Of a DNA stretch of 64,000 bases, positions 41,676 through 50,800 are shown one piece after another. Position numbers and translations under genes: made by a program. The stretch covers positions 13,093 to 77,092 of the forward strand of contig JAEYBE010000011.1 of NCBI GenBank assembly GCA_023404495.1. Reading direction: 5' to 3'. Under the pieces are notes generated by a model. The model saw nothing but the letters and a program-made list of their open reading frames with translations. It did not search any database and was not told where the DNA came from. Source of the stretch: Actinomycetes bacterium. Lineage in GTDB: Bacteria > Actinomycetota > Thermoleophilia > Solirubrobacterales > JACPNS01. The first letter of the stretch is position 1, and every line of letters starts with the position of its first letter.

Positions 41676-42005
41676 ACACCAGCAGAGCAGATCCGCGCAA
41701 TCGCCATGTCGGTGTACGCGCCGTATCTCGACTCCTTGTCGCAGGAAGAGCACAGGTCGCTCAAGCTCGACATGGAGGAACTTCTGGCTTCCCAAGGATG
41801 GGCGCAGCTGGAATCGGTGATCGGGGGCAACTTCACGGCGTATGCCGAGTCGGTTGTCCTCACTGGAGAGTTCGACGCACGTCGAGTCGGCACGGCAGCC
41901 GGCGAGAAGCGTGTTCTGAGCTTCCCGGAGTATGTGATCGCGGCATACGACCAGCGGTTTGACGAGGACGGCAAACCGCGCGAATCTCAAGGAGCTCAAG
42001 GATGA
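41658..42005 (+). CDS. hypothetical phage protein (115 aa)
   Basis: The start is uncertain between TTG 41652 and GTG 41658; no ribosome-binding site is seen. The protein is helical (PAEQIRAIAMSVYAPYLDSL, then HRSLKLDMEELLASQGWAQL). It lies just before the scaffold-like gene and could be a head-assembly accessory. Confidence 0.55.
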   Translation: MSSVTSTPAEQIRAIAMSVYAPYLDSLSQEEHRSLKLDMEELLASQGWAQLESVIGGNFTAYAESVVLTGEFDARRVGTAAGEKRVLSFPEYVIAAYDQRFDEDGKPRESQGAQG

Positions 42006-42676
42006 GCGAAGAGACGGCAGTAGCAGAGGCCGGCGGCGCCACGGAAGGCACCGAGGCCGCAACCACGGAAGCAGCAACTCAGGACTTCTCCCCGCTGACG
42101 GACCGCATGGATCAGATGCAGGGTGAGTTCCGCGACATGTTCGAGGGATTGACCGAGCAATTGGTCCCCGCGCAAGGAGAAGCCGAGGGGGCGGAACTCC
42201 CCGACTTCGACTTCTTCGGCGGCCAAGAGCAGGGTGAGTTCGGAGAGCAGCCCGTGGAGCTCGATCAGGACGGCTTCAACCAGTACGTCGATGGTCTTGT
42301 CCAGCAGCGACTTGAGCAGGCGCTCGGGCCGGTGCAGGGGCAGATCAGCGACATGATCGAAGCCCAGTCCGCCGAGAAGATCGAAGCTCAGTTCCCAGAG
42401 CTGCGAGACCGAGAAGTGGCGACGGCAGCCGCTCAGGAGCTCGCAAACCAGGGGGTAGACCCCAAGCACATGAACCCCCGGCTGATCGCCCTTGCGCACC
42501 GTGCGCTTCGAGGCGACAAGCTGGCAGCACAGATCACCCCGGCAGGCGATGGCGCCTCAGACGGGTTGGAAGCGACCGGCGGAGGGCAGCCCGGTTCGCA
42601 GTCGATGGACGAAGCGCAGCAGGCGGCTGTGGCCTCGATCGTCGGCGCAGGCGGCGGGAGCCTCTTCGGCTCCTAG
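42002..42676 (+). CDS. probable scaffold protein
   Basis: A 224-residue acidic, Gln/Glu-rich, helical protein directly before the major capsid gene, the usual place and composition for scaffolds. It has predicted long helices (MDQMQGEFRDMFEGLTEQLV, then IEAQFPELRDREVATAAAQE) and a Gly/Ala tail. The call is mainly from position and composition. Confidence 0.7.
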   Translation: MSEETAVAEAGGATEGTEAATTEAATQDFSPLTDRMDQMQGEFRDMFEGLTEQLVPAQGEAEGAELPDFDFFGGQEQGEFGEQPVELDQDGFNQYVDGLVQQRLEQALGPVQGQISDMIEAQSAEKIEAQFPELRDREVATAAAQELANQGVDPKHMNPRLIALAHRALRGDKLAAQITPAGDGASDGLEATGGGQPGSQSMDEAQQAAVASIVGAGGGSLFGS

Positions 42677-42714
42677 CCGGTCACTGACCAACACGTTCAC
42701 CAGGAGAAACGACC

Positions 42715-43866
42715 ATGCCACCGGTAACAGGTGCAACCAACACTCTCAACGCCGACCAGACTCTGCGTCGGATCGAAATGCATCAGGGGCTCTTGGAGCT
42801 CCAGCCCGATGCAGCGCCGATCACTGTCCTCACGGGCAAGCTCGGTTCCAAGTCAACGCACAACCCGCAGTTCCGTTGGTCTCAGAAGGACCTCCCGATC
42901 TACGCGGACGCTGTGAACAACAGCGGCGGCTACCTCTCGACGGACACCGCGATCGTCGTGGACAACGGCCCGGTCTTCTGGATCGGCGATCTCGTCAAGG
43001 TGCCCCGCACCGGTGAGGTCTTCCGCGTCACCAACGTCGTCTCGAACACCCTCACGGTTGTCCGCGGCGTCGGCGGCGGCGCGGCAGCGCTCAACGACGA
43101 CGACGAGCTCATTCGTCTCGGAACGGCGATGGAGGAAGGCGACGTGTCGCCCACCCCGCGCTTCGAGAACCCGACCCTGGTCAGCAACTACACGCAGATC
43201 TTCAAGACCTCGTGGCGCATGACCAACACCGCCAAGCCGATGCAGCAGATCAACGGCGTGGACGAGTGGGGTCAGCGCTCGAAGGAGAAGGGCATCGAGC
43301 ACAAGCGCGACATGGAACTCCAGTTCCTGCTCGGCAAGCCCTCCGAGATCAACACCGGCAACGGACCGCGGCGTACGACTGGTGGTGCTCTGCACTACAT
43401 CCAGACGAACGTCACCGACGCCGGCGGCACGCTGAACGCCTCCACTCACCTGAACCCGCTGACCCGGAACATCTTCCGGTACGCCGGCAAGGGAGAGATC
43501 GTCGGATGCGCTTCGGACTTCGTGCTGGACGTGATCAACAACTTCGCCGTCGGCAAGTTGCAGGTCGTCCAGTCGGACTCGGACAAGGTATACGGCCTCC
43601 AGATCATGGCCTACCAGACCCCGAACGGCATCCTGCGGTTCACCCCGCACCGCCTGCTGTCCGAGTCGCCGTACTACAAGTCCCACGCGATCTTCCTGGA
43701 CTTCGCGCTTCTGCGTCGTCGTCACCTGGAGGGACGTGACACCCACATCGAGACGGAGATCCAGCCCAACAACGCCGACTACCGCGAGGACCAGTACCTC
43801 ACGGAGACCGGCTTGGAGTTCGGCCTGGAGCGTCGTCACGGCGTCCTCAAGGGCGTGACGGGCTAA
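42715..43866 (+). CDS. major capsid protein, SU10-type (DUF5309)
   Basis: A 383-residue HK97-fold capsid protein. The N-terminus (TGATNTLNADQTLRRIEMHQ), the conserved RRTTGGALHYIQTN and KSHAIFLDFALLRRRHLEGR, and the C-terminus RHGVLKG fit the SU10 major capsid (DUF5309) family. A strong ribosome-binding site (CCAGGAGAAACGACC) suits a highly expressed gene. It follows the scaffold-like gene. Confidence 0.88.
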   Translation: MPPVTGATNTLNADQTLRRIEMHQGLLELQPDAAPITVLTGKLGSKSTHNPQFRWSQKDLPIYADAVNNSGGYLSTDTAIVVDNGPVFWIGDLVKVPRTGEVFRVTNVVSNTLTVVRGVGGGAAALNDDDELIRLGTAMEEGDVSPTPRFENPTLVSNYTQIFKTSWRMTNTAKPMQQINGVDEWGQRSKEKGIEHKRDMELQFLLGKPSEINTGNGPRRTTGGALHYIQTNVTDAGGTLNASTHLNPLTRNIFRYAGKGEIVGCASDFVLDVINNFAVGKLQVVQSDSDKVYGLQIMAYQTPNGILRFTPHRLLSESPYYKSHAIFLDFALLRRRHLEGRDTHIETEIQPNNADYREDQYLTETGLEFGLERRHGVLKGVTG

Positions 43867-43880
43867 GGAGGCCCAGTCAG

Positions 43881-44438
43881 ATGAGCGAAGAGAGCAAGTT
43901 CCAGTTCTACTCGCGCGGAGTGAACTTCTGCGTCGGTCTCGTGCCGGCGCGGGTTCACTACGACGACCACGGTCAGCGCGTCGAGACAGGCGGAGTCGTC
44001 GCCGACTTCGCTCCCGACGGTCGCTACGAGACGGACGACCCCGAGGTTGCGGAGAAGCTTCGCGCCGCGGAGTCGTTCAACGTGGACTTCCACGAGTTCG
44101 GCAACGAGCCGGACGCGATCAAGCCCACGCTCCCGGACGCGATCAAGTCGCTGACCGAGGCTTCGGTTGCCAACGATGCCGCCGCGGTGGAGTCGCTTCT
44201 CCAGCAGGAGCGCGCGACTCACAACCGTGCCGAGATCGTCGGTGCTGCCGAGACCGCCCTCGCCAACATCCGCAAGCTCAACGAGGTTGGTCCCTCGTAC
44301 ACCGAGCCTGAGGTCGTCGCCGAGGAAGCAGTCGCGGATCCGGGCGCACGTCCGGCCGAAGCGGACCCCGAGAACACCGGAGAGGGCACCGAGGGCACCG
44401 AGCCTGAGGATCCCGAAGGTGGAGAGGCCACGTCCTAA
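43881..44438 (+). CDS. hypothetical virion protein with acidic tail (185 aa)
   Basis: Starts with MSEESKFQFYSRGVNFCVGL after the ribosome-binding site AAGGAGG. The first 75 residues are beta-rich, the last 50 are nearly all Glu/Ala/Pro/Thr/Gly (EGTEGTEPEDPEGGEATS). Its place right after the capsid suggests a head or decoration protein. Confidence 0.6.
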   Translation: MSEESKFQFYSRGVNFCVGLVPARVHYDDHGQRVETGGVVADFAPDGRYETDDPEVAEKLRAAESFNVDFHEFGNEPDAIKPTLPDAIKSLTEASVANDAAAVESLLQQERATHNRAEIVGAAETALANIRKLNEVGPSYTEPEVVAEEAVADPGARPAEADPENTGEGTEGTEPEDPEGGEATS

Positions 44439-44441
44439 CCG

Positions 44442-45074
44442 ATGTGGACTCTCGGACAGATCGTTGATCGGTCTGTCTCGGACGGGATTGACGAGCCTGA
44501 TGCCATCCAGATCGCGGACCAGCGCCACAAGGAGCTAGTTCGCCGGTCTGGGTGGCGACGGGCCACCGTGAATCTCGGCGCGACGGACGGTTCTACCGCG
44601 ACGTTCGCGCTGCCAGCGGAAGTCTCTCGCGTGCTCTTCGTGCGGGTAGAACTCGCTGACGGGTCGATCGTCCGCTACCCGGATCGGATCGGTGAAGACG
44701 ACTACTGGGCGATCCGCGCCGGCGACATCGACACCGGCAAGCACGTCTTCACGACCGACGAGGACGCGGATGCAGGCGTGGAGCTCGCGCTCTACCCGAC
44801 ACCGGAGGCCGGAACGCTCTTCGCCAAGTGCGAGACCTACCCGGCGACCCTCGTCAATCGCACCGACGAGCTCGAAATCCCCGATGACTTCGCGGAGGCC
44901 CTGCTCGACGGGATCAAGGCGGTCGTTTTCAAGGAGCTTGACGAGGACGTGGGCTCGGCGGCAGCGCTGGAGCAGAACTTCGAGAACGCCGTCGTCAAGC
45001 TCGCCGGCATGGTGAAGGCCCGCGGCGTTGGTGACGGCCCGATCGCAATTCCCATGCGCGGCGTGAACTGGTGA
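44442..45074 (+). CDS. head-tail adaptor protein
   Basis: A 210-residue protein whose helical C-terminal half (DFAEALLDGIKAVVFKELDE, then AALEQNFENAVVKLAGMVKA) and beta-rich middle fit podovirus adaptor proteins (gp11/gp4-like) that bind the portal. It lies between capsid and tail hub genes as in other podoviruses. Confidence 0.7.
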   Translation: MWTLGQIVDRSVSDGIDEPDAIQIADQRHKELVRRSGWRRATVNLGATDGSTATFALPAEVSRVLFVRVELADGSIVRYPDRIGEDDYWAIRAGDIDTGKHVFTTDEDADAGVELALYPTPEAGTLFAKCETYPATLVNRTDELEIPDDFAEALLDGIKAVVFKELDEDVGSAAALEQNFENAVVKLAGMVKARGVGDGPIAIPMRGVNW

Positions 45075-45080
45075 TCGCGT

Positions 45081-46841
45081 GTGTTGGCGCCTAAGACTGC
45101 TCAGACAGATTTTTCAGCGGGGGCTTGTCCGTCGTTCGCTCGCAATCTGATCCCGGAAAACGGGCTCTACGGCCTACAGAACGGCTTGCTGAACCTCGAT
45201 GGTGGGGTCTACAAGCGCGGCGGCTCCAAGGTTCTCTCGACCGCAGGCTTCGGCGCTGCGGGACTGACGTGGATCTGGCACGGCTACTTCCCGGCGGGCC
45301 ATAGAACGCTCTTCGCGAACCCCTCTGACTTCGGAGTGCTCGACGGTTCTGACGCCCCGATCAACCTCGGGGGCAGCGGTCTGGCTGAGCCTGCGACCTA
45401 CGCCTATCTCGGCGGCCTGCTCTTCATCGGCGGCGGCACGATCTACGCCGGCTCCCTGAAAGCAAATCCGTATTCGACCGGGACAGTGGACCTGACCAAC
45501 GGCTCCGCGGTCGTGACGGGATCGGGCACGTCGTGGAGCGCGAATGTTGACGCTGGCATGATCTTCCGACACGGATCCGAGCGGGTTTACGTCGTCAAGT
45601 CGGTCGATTCCGACGGCCAAATCACGCTCACGGAGCCCTACCAGGGGGCGACGGACACGGGAGAGGCGTACACGCTCAAGGCTCTTGAGACGGCTTCTGC
45701 GCCGTACCGCTCATCTTCCCTGTACGCGGTGGCGGGTCAGAAGTTGATCTCTTGCGAGAACGAGAAGTTCTACATGTCCAAGCTGGACGACCCGCACACA
45801 TGGGACGCCGACGACAACTGGGCGCTCCCCGGCGGAGTCCGCATCATCGGAGCGTCAGGGATTGAGAACCGGCTGCTGCTCCTAACCACCGCCGGTCTCT
45901 GGCAAGCCTCGAACATCGAGTACGACCTCACAGACGAGTACGGCAACCCGCAGCACAACGTCCGCCAGGTCACCGAGGACATCAACCTCTGGCACCCGGC
46001 TTCGATGGCGACGTTCGCAGGCGATCTGATCGTGCCTGGAACTGATGGCGTCTGGATGGTCTCAGAGCGCTCCTACGACAAGATCTCGCGCTCGATCGAC
46101 AGCCGGTATTCGCGGCACATAGCTGACGGCTGCAAGCCGGGTCAGGGGCACGTTTACAACTCGCACTTCTTGCTCCCGATCATCGACGGTTCCGGCGAGG
46201 TCAGGGAAGTGCTGACCTGTCGCCTCGATCGTCCGACCCGTGCTCGCGGGCAGGTGATCTACCCCTGGGGATGGTTGACGGGCTCGGGGGCGAACGTCTA
46301 CGGCTTCGCGTCCCGCACCGTGACCTCTGCGGTGGACAAGGAGAAGCTAATCGCAGCGGGCGCTCAGGCGTCGTCTCGTGTGCTCGACTGCTCGGGTTAT
46401 TTCACTCCGAAGGCGGCGGTCAAGTACGACCACGACAACACGACGCCGCGAATGGTGCTCGAGACGCGCGACTTCCCAACCGGCCGGATGAACAAGGCGC
46501 TCGTCAAGGCGGTCGAACTGAGCTACCGCCTGATCGACGCGGCCACAGACAACCCGACGATCTCGGGTTCGTGGTCTGACGGCCAGGCTCAGGAGTCTGG
46601 TTCGTTCTGGGGCATCGATATGTGGGGTGTCGGGACATGGACCTCCGACGTTGGCTCCGAGTTCACCGACCTGCTCGGCGTAGCCCCTGAGGACGACGGC
46701 CGCAAGCCAAAGTTCTGGCGGCTCCGCTTCGGACGAGCTCGAACGGAGTACGTGCGCTTCCGCTTCCGCACCAACGGCCCGTCCCACGAGTGCCTAATCA
46801 GGTCGCTCGAAATCTTCTTCCGCGCCAACCGCCGCCTCTAG
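45081..46841 (+). CDS. tail hub/nozzle-like protein (gp10/gp12-like)
   Basis: A 586-residue beta-rich protein starting at GTG 45081. It has many Trp-containing repeats like those of a beta-propeller (LISCENEKFYMSKLDDPHTW, then NRLLLLTTAGLWQASNIEYD, then DLIVPGTDGVWMVSERSYDK) and resembles P22 gp10/T7 gp12, which form the short tail tube. The N-terminus (LAPKTAQTDFSAGACPSFAR) is the usual start of these proteins. Confidence 0.7.
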   Translation: MLAPKTAQTDFSAGACPSFARNLIPENGLYGLQNGLLNLDGGVYKRGGSKVLSTAGFGAAGLTWIWHGYFPAGHRTLFANPSDFGVLDGSDAPINLGGSGLAEPATYAYLGGLLFIGGGTIYAGSLKANPYSTGTVDLTNGSAVVTGSGTSWSANVDAGMIFRHGSERVYVVKSVDSDGQITLTEPYQGATDTGEAYTLKALETASAPYRSSSLYAVAGQKLISCENEKFYMSKLDDPHTWDADDNWALPGGVRIIGASGIENRLLLLTTAGLWQASNIEYDLTDEYGNPQHNVRQVTEDINLWHPASMATFAGDLIVPGTDGVWMVSERSYDKISRSIDSRYSRHIADGCKPGQGHVYNSHFLLPIIDGSGEVREVLTCRLDRPTRARGQVIYPWGWLTGSGANVYGFASRTVTSAVDKEKLIAAGAQASSRVLDCSGYFTPKAAVKYDHDNTTPRMVLETRDFPTGRMNKALVKAVELSYRLIDAATDNPTISGSWSDGQAQESGSFWGIDMWGVGTWTSDVGSEFTDLLGVAPEDDGRKPKFWRLRFGRARTEYVRFRFRTNGPSHECLIRSLEIFFRANRRL

Positions 46842-46854
46842 GAAAGGAATCCAC

Positions 46855-47601
46855 ATGGCAGCCCCGACAAAGGCATACGACTTCGAAAACGGTCCCGACA
46901 AGGTGATCGACGCCGATCAGGTGAACGAGAACTTTGATCGCATCTACAGCTACCTGAGCGACGGCGTGGACGTGCCGGATCGACTCTTGATCGACACGGC
47001 GCAGCTGGTTAACGAAGCGGTCACGGGCGCGAAGATCGCCGCCGGCGCGGTGGGCTCGACGCAGCTGGCGGACGGAGCCGTGACGACCGGCAAGATCCCC
47101 GACGACGCGATTACGGCAGCCAAGCTTGCCCCCGGCGCAGTTGGCTCCACCGAGGTTGGAGACGGCACTATCACGATCGCGAAGATGGCCGCGTTCCCGC
47201 GAGCTCGTGTCTACCGCAACAACAACTACGACCTCGCCAACGCTCAGATCCCGTTCGACACCGAGCACTACGACCCGAACAACTTCTGGACCGGCGGCGC
47301 TCCGACACGGCTCACGGTGCCGGCGGGCATGGGCGGTCTCTACGTGATCAGCGGCCGAGCGCGTCAGCGTCAGCTCTCTCCGACCCCCGGCCAGATGGGA
47401 CTCGTTCTCCGAGTCAACGCCAACACGACTCAGCGCGCCACGTCGCCTTCGATTCCAGAGAACGTCGAGACCACGCTTCAAATCGTCACGATCATGCCCC
47501 TGAGCGCCGGCGATTACGTCGAACTCGGGAACGACGGCACGGGTCGGATCATCGGCGGCAGCATCCACAACGAACTTGCGCTCACCTGGGTGGGCCCGTG
47601 A
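46855..47601 (+). CDS. tail fibre protein with C1q-like C-terminal half
   Basis: A 248-residue protein. The N-terminus (KAYDFENGPDKVIDADQVNE) is the usual anchor, followed by short repeats of the form DGAVTTGKIPDDAITAAKLA, which build a triple-stranded stalk. The C-terminal 130 residues (RVYRNNNYDLANAQIPFDTE, then LTVPAGMGGLYVISGRARQR) look like a C1q/TNF-like jelly roll, often a receptor-binding tip. Confidence 0.75.
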   Translation: MAAPTKAYDFENGPDKVIDADQVNENFDRIYSYLSDGVDVPDRLLIDTAQLVNEAVTGAKIAAGAVGSTQLADGAVTTGKIPDDAITAAKLAPGAVGSTEVGDGTITIAKMAAFPRARVYRNNNYDLANAQIPFDTEHYDPNNFWTGGAPTRLTVPAGMGGLYVISGRARQRQLSPTPGQMGLVLRVNANTTQRATSPSIPENVETTLQIVTIMPLSAGDYVELGNDGTGRIIGGSIHNELALTWVGP

Positions 47602-48650
47602 CCGATCTAGCCGTATTGATTCGCCAGATCCAAGGTCTTATCCGGCCTGTCTCGGGCAACCCCGAGGGCGCCGTTTCCGCGCCGCCGGGAACTATCGCCT
47701 GCAACCGGGCAAACGGCAAGGTCTACAAAAAGAACGCTGGCACTGGCAACACGGGGTGGCTGGAACTCGCGGCCGGCGGCAGCGGCTATTCACCGCCGAT
47801 CCCGCAGTCCGACGTGACGGACCTCGTGACGGATCTCTCCGCTCTATCCACGGCGCTCGCCGGCAAAGCCCCTACGGTGCACACGCACGATCAGGCGGAC
47901 GTAACCGGGCTCACCGACGCTCTGGACGAGAAGGCTCCGCTGGACAATCCTGCCTTTACAGGCTTCACAACAGCCGAATGGCTAATCGTTGACAACGACG
48001 GCGCGGGAGGCGGCGGGAACATCCAATTCGGGCAAAGCAGCATCGACTCCGTAACTGACTTCTCGACCTTCGAGAACATTTCGCTCTTGCTGGGCGGCCT
48101 GGGCGGGGGGATGCTCATAGCCGGTGATTTGGCGAACGGCACCGGCACAATCGGGTTCGACTACCCGGTGAACTTCGCGGGGGCGATCGCCGCCTATGCA
48201 ATGCATGGCCGCATCGACCTCGCAGGGTCGGTCTACAACCTTGATCCAGCGGACCCGCCGACAATCCTGATCATCGACCAGACCACCACCACGATCAATC
48301 TCGGCAAGATCGGCGACACACAGCCGATCGGTGACTTCAACTCCGACAGGCACGTAAACGTGCTCATCGTCGTGCAGTGCGACCCGGCGACCTTCAGCTA
48401 CTGCCGGATCAACCCGTATTCAGCAAACACAGGCGGTAACACCAACACGATTCACAACCGCATGAATACCAAGGGCAAGACGAGTGGCGCGGGGATCTGG
48501 AACCTGAGCGCAGCAGCACCCGACGGCGACTACTACGACATCACCGCCGCGAACGCGATTCATCTGCTCATGTCCAGCGCCAAGAAGGACGGCACGGTTG
48601 CGGGTCACAAAGGCTCGTGGAATATCGGACAGCTAGGAGTAGTGGGATGA
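47598..48650 (+). CDS. tail fibre-like protein (350 aa)
   Basis: It starts with an N-terminal domain, then a classic fibre region (VTDLVTDLSALSTALAGKAP, then HTHDQADVTGLTDALDEKAP). The C-terminal 200 residues are Gly/Asn/Asp-rich strands typical of receptor-binding tips. The ATG... start overlaps the previous stop (GTG 47598). Confidence 0.72.
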   Translation: MTDLAVLIRQIQGLIRPVSGNPEGAVSAPPGTIACNRANGKVYKKNAGTGNTGWLELAAGGSGYSPPIPQSDVTDLVTDLSALSTALAGKAPTVHTHDQADVTGLTDALDEKAPLDNPAFTGFTTAEWLIVDNDGAGGGGNIQFGQSSIDSVTDFSTFENISLLLGGLGGGMLIAGDLANGTGTIGFDYPVNFAGAIAAYAMHGRIDLAGSVYNLDPADPPTILIIDQTTTTINLGKIGDTQPIGDFNSDRHVNVLIVVQCDPATFSYCRINPYSANTGGNTNTIHNRMNTKGKTSGAGIWNLSAAAPDGDYYDITAANAIHLLMSSAKKDGTVAGHKGSWNIGQLGVVG

Positions 48651-48979
48651 ACGATACGGAGAGTCTGATCGCGCGCCTGCAAGCGACAGTGGACAAGTTT
48701 GAGGGCTACGCACAGGAAGCCGAAGCCGCCGGCAACACCGATCTGGCTCAGGGCTACCGCGACGGCAATATCACGCCGCTGGCGCGGATCGAAGTGCTCA
48801 GAGCAACCCTTGACGCGGATCCTCCGCCAACAGTCGAGCAGCGACTCGCAGCCAAGGAGCTCGCCAGGCGAGAGGTTGCGGATCTCGGGAAGACCGTCGC
48901 GGAGCTTTCTGCCGAAGCGTTGGAAAGGGTCAGGGCGGGGGAAATTACGGTCGCTGAGGCGAACACACCGGACGAATGA
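48647..48979 (+). CDS. small helical phage protein (110 aa)
   Basis: ATG 48647 overlaps the previous stop. Acidic, likely coiled coil (LIARLQATVDKFEGYAQEAE, then RREVADLGKTVAELSAEALE). It may be a fibre or tail chaperone, judged by position and small helical form. Confidence 0.55.
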   Translation: MNDTESLIARLQATVDKFEGYAQEAEAAGNTDLAQGYRDGNITPLARIEVLRATLDADPPPTVEQRLAAKELARREVADLGKTVAELSAEALERVRAGEITVAEANTPDE

Positions 48980-49016
48980 CATTGCAGGTCCAGCAGTCCA
49001 CTACTCCCAGTACCTT

Positions 49017-49032
49017 GTAACAGTTGTCACAT
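49017..49032 (+). promoter_or_regulatory. GTAACA-N3-GTCACA site abutting a start codon
   Basis: GTAACAGTTGTCACAT: the site runs into the ATG of the next gene at 49031. There is no Shine-Dalgarno in front of this start, so the site may double as a translation or transcription start signal. Confidence 0.5.
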
Positions 49033-49816
49033 GGCGAAGATCAAGTTCAAGAAACCCGTTTACGTCGGCGACAACCGGATCGGCAGGCCAACGCCCAAGG
49101 GCGCGTATACGCCCTGGCAACCCGGCCTTCCGCCGTCCGGCTCCTACGACCCTGCGATTGACGCGACGCTCGATCAAGCGATCCGTGGCAACACCTACCT
49201 CGTGGGCGGACAGGCCGGCGTGCAGGGGGCCAGTCAGTACGACTACGGCGACTTGGACCAAGCCCAGCGCCGTTCGGAAGAGGACTACGCGATCGGCCTC
49301 GAAGGGATCGGTCGATCGCGCGGCCGCACCCTCTCGGACCTCCAACTTTCCTTCGACCGTCTCGCCAACAAGCAGAAGCAGGCGTTCGCGGCGGCAGGTC
49401 TGCGAGGGGGCGGCGTCGCACAAGCTCTCAAGGCGCGCAGGGCCAACCAGGAGCGCGATCAGAGCCGCATCTACGAGGACTACGGCAACCCGAACGTGCA
49501 AGGAGACTTCGGCGTACACGGACGCTCTCTGCAACTCGGCCTCACTCGTGGCACGGAAGACCGCACGACGCAGGCAGGGCGGGCGCAGACCGAACTCGAT
49601 GCGTTCAAGGCGGCGTCACGAAACAGCGCGTGGGCACAAGCGACACAGAACAACCCGTTCCTGACGCAGCCGACGCGCCCGCGTAACGAACACACCGTCG
49701 GCGGGCAGACGTACCGACTGATCCGCGCAAAGCACGGGCTCTACAAGGGGCAAGTCGTCAAGTTGCTCCCGTCAGGCAAAAAGGTTCCACGCAGCGACAT
49801 GACGACGCTGGCATAG
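49031..49816 (+). CDS. probable internal virion protein (261 aa)
   Basis: A basic protein with an N-terminal extended part (IKFKKPVYVGDNRIGRPTPK), a central helical Gln/Arg-rich region (RLANKQKQAFAAAGLRGGGV) and a beta-rich C-terminus (GGQTYRLIRAKHGLYKGQVV). Its position between fibre and the giant 1414-residue protein suggests an ejection protein. Confidence 0.6.
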   Translation: MAKIKFKKPVYVGDNRIGRPTPKGAYTPWQPGLPPSGSYDPAIDATLDQAIRGNTYLVGGQAGVQGASQYDYGDLDQAQRRSEEDYAIGLEGIGRSRGRTLSDLQLSFDRLANKQKQAFAAAGLRGGGVAQALKARRANQERDQSRIYEDYGNPNVQGDFGVHGRSLQLGLTRGTEDRTTQAGRAQTELDAFKAASRNSAWAQATQNNPFLTQPTRPRNEHTVGGQTYRLIRAKHGLYKGQVVKLLPSGKKVPRSDMTTLA

Positions 49817-49825
49817 GAGAGAAGC

Positions 49826-50788
49826 ATGGACGCCATTATGAAGCGGGCCCTCGCCCTGACGAAGCTCAAGTACGGATCGCAGGCCAACGCGATCATGCAG
49901 GCGATCGCTGAGGCCGGCGCAATTCGCAAGTCGCAGGTCTCGCAGGCTCGGGCTGGCGCGAAGTACGGCACCGATGCCGAGCGCTATGGACAGGTCGGCA
50001 TCAACAAGGCGTTCGACGGCATCCGTGACGCAGCGGCTCAGTCAGGCGCGTACATGGACAAGCTCTCTCCGGTAGCACAAGGGACCCCGGGCTCAGCGTT
50101 GCTCGCAGCCATTCAGAACTCCCGGCAGAACATGCCGCAGAACGTCGCCAATCAGCGGGCACTCGCGATCCAGGACTCCGAGAGCAGGGCTGCACGAGCC
50201 CGTTCCGGCGGCGCATTCGCAGAACAGGCAGCCAACGCCACCTTCCAAGGCAACGTCGCCAAGCTCCGTGATCAGCTGTCTCAGATCCAGGACAAAGCGG
50301 CAACCTCGACCGAGACGACGTACCAGAGCCTCCTTGACGATTACAACAAGGAGCAACGCCTGCTTGGTGACTCCGCGGAACGGGCGCGCCACAACCGGGC
50401 GATGGAGAACAAGAAGGGGGCCGGCAAGGGTAAGTGGCTCACTCAGTCGCAGCAGAACGCCTTCAACGAAAAGGTGTCGCAGGCGTACGGCTGGGTGCAG
50501 CGCCTCGCGGGAAGTGGAGCCTCTGGAAAGCAGGTCCGGCAGTTGCTCTCGGCAGGTGGAAGTACGCCTCGCGGTCAATACAAAGACCCTGCCACCGGCA
50601 CGATGAAATCTGTTGCCGGCGAAAAGGTGCCGAACTACGGGACGGATGTTGCGCGGATCGCCATGGACCTCTACTACAACGTGCGGCCGGGGTCGCGCCC
50701 CGGACAGAGGCAGGGCACCCTCACGGCTACGTCAAAGCGGATCTATCGCAGCCGCCGGGTGAAGCCGCCGAAGGCATGGGTCGGATAG
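49826..50788 (+). CDS. probable internal virion protein (320 aa)
   Basis: Mostly helical with Gln/Arg/Ala-rich stretches (AIMQAIAEAGAIRKSQVSQA, then RDQLSQIQDKAATSTETTYQ), like T7 gp14-gp15 type internal proteins. The C-terminus is basic (KRIYRSRRVKPPKAWVG). Ribosome-binding site AGGAGAG. Confidence 0.62.
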   Translation: MDAIMKRALALTKLKYGSQANAIMQAIAEAGAIRKSQVSQARAGAKYGTDAERYGQVGINKAFDGIRDAAAQSGAYMDKLSPVAQGTPGSALLAAIQNSRQNMPQNVANQRALAIQDSESRAARARSGGAFAEQAANATFQGNVAKLRDQLSQIQDKAATSTETTYQSLLDDYNKEQRLLGDSAERARHNRAMENKKGAGKGKWLTQSQQNAFNEKVSQAYGWVQRLAGSGASGKQVRQLLSAGGSTPRGQYKDPATGTMKSVAGEKVPNYGTDVARIAMDLYYNVRPGSRPGQRQGTLTATSKRIYRSRRVKPPKAWVG

Positions 50789-50800
50789 TAGGGGCGCCTC

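Noticed and set aside
42853..43839. 328-codon antisense frame over the major capsid gene
   Set aside because: Shadow of the capsid gene; Val/Leu/Arg-rich with no motif.
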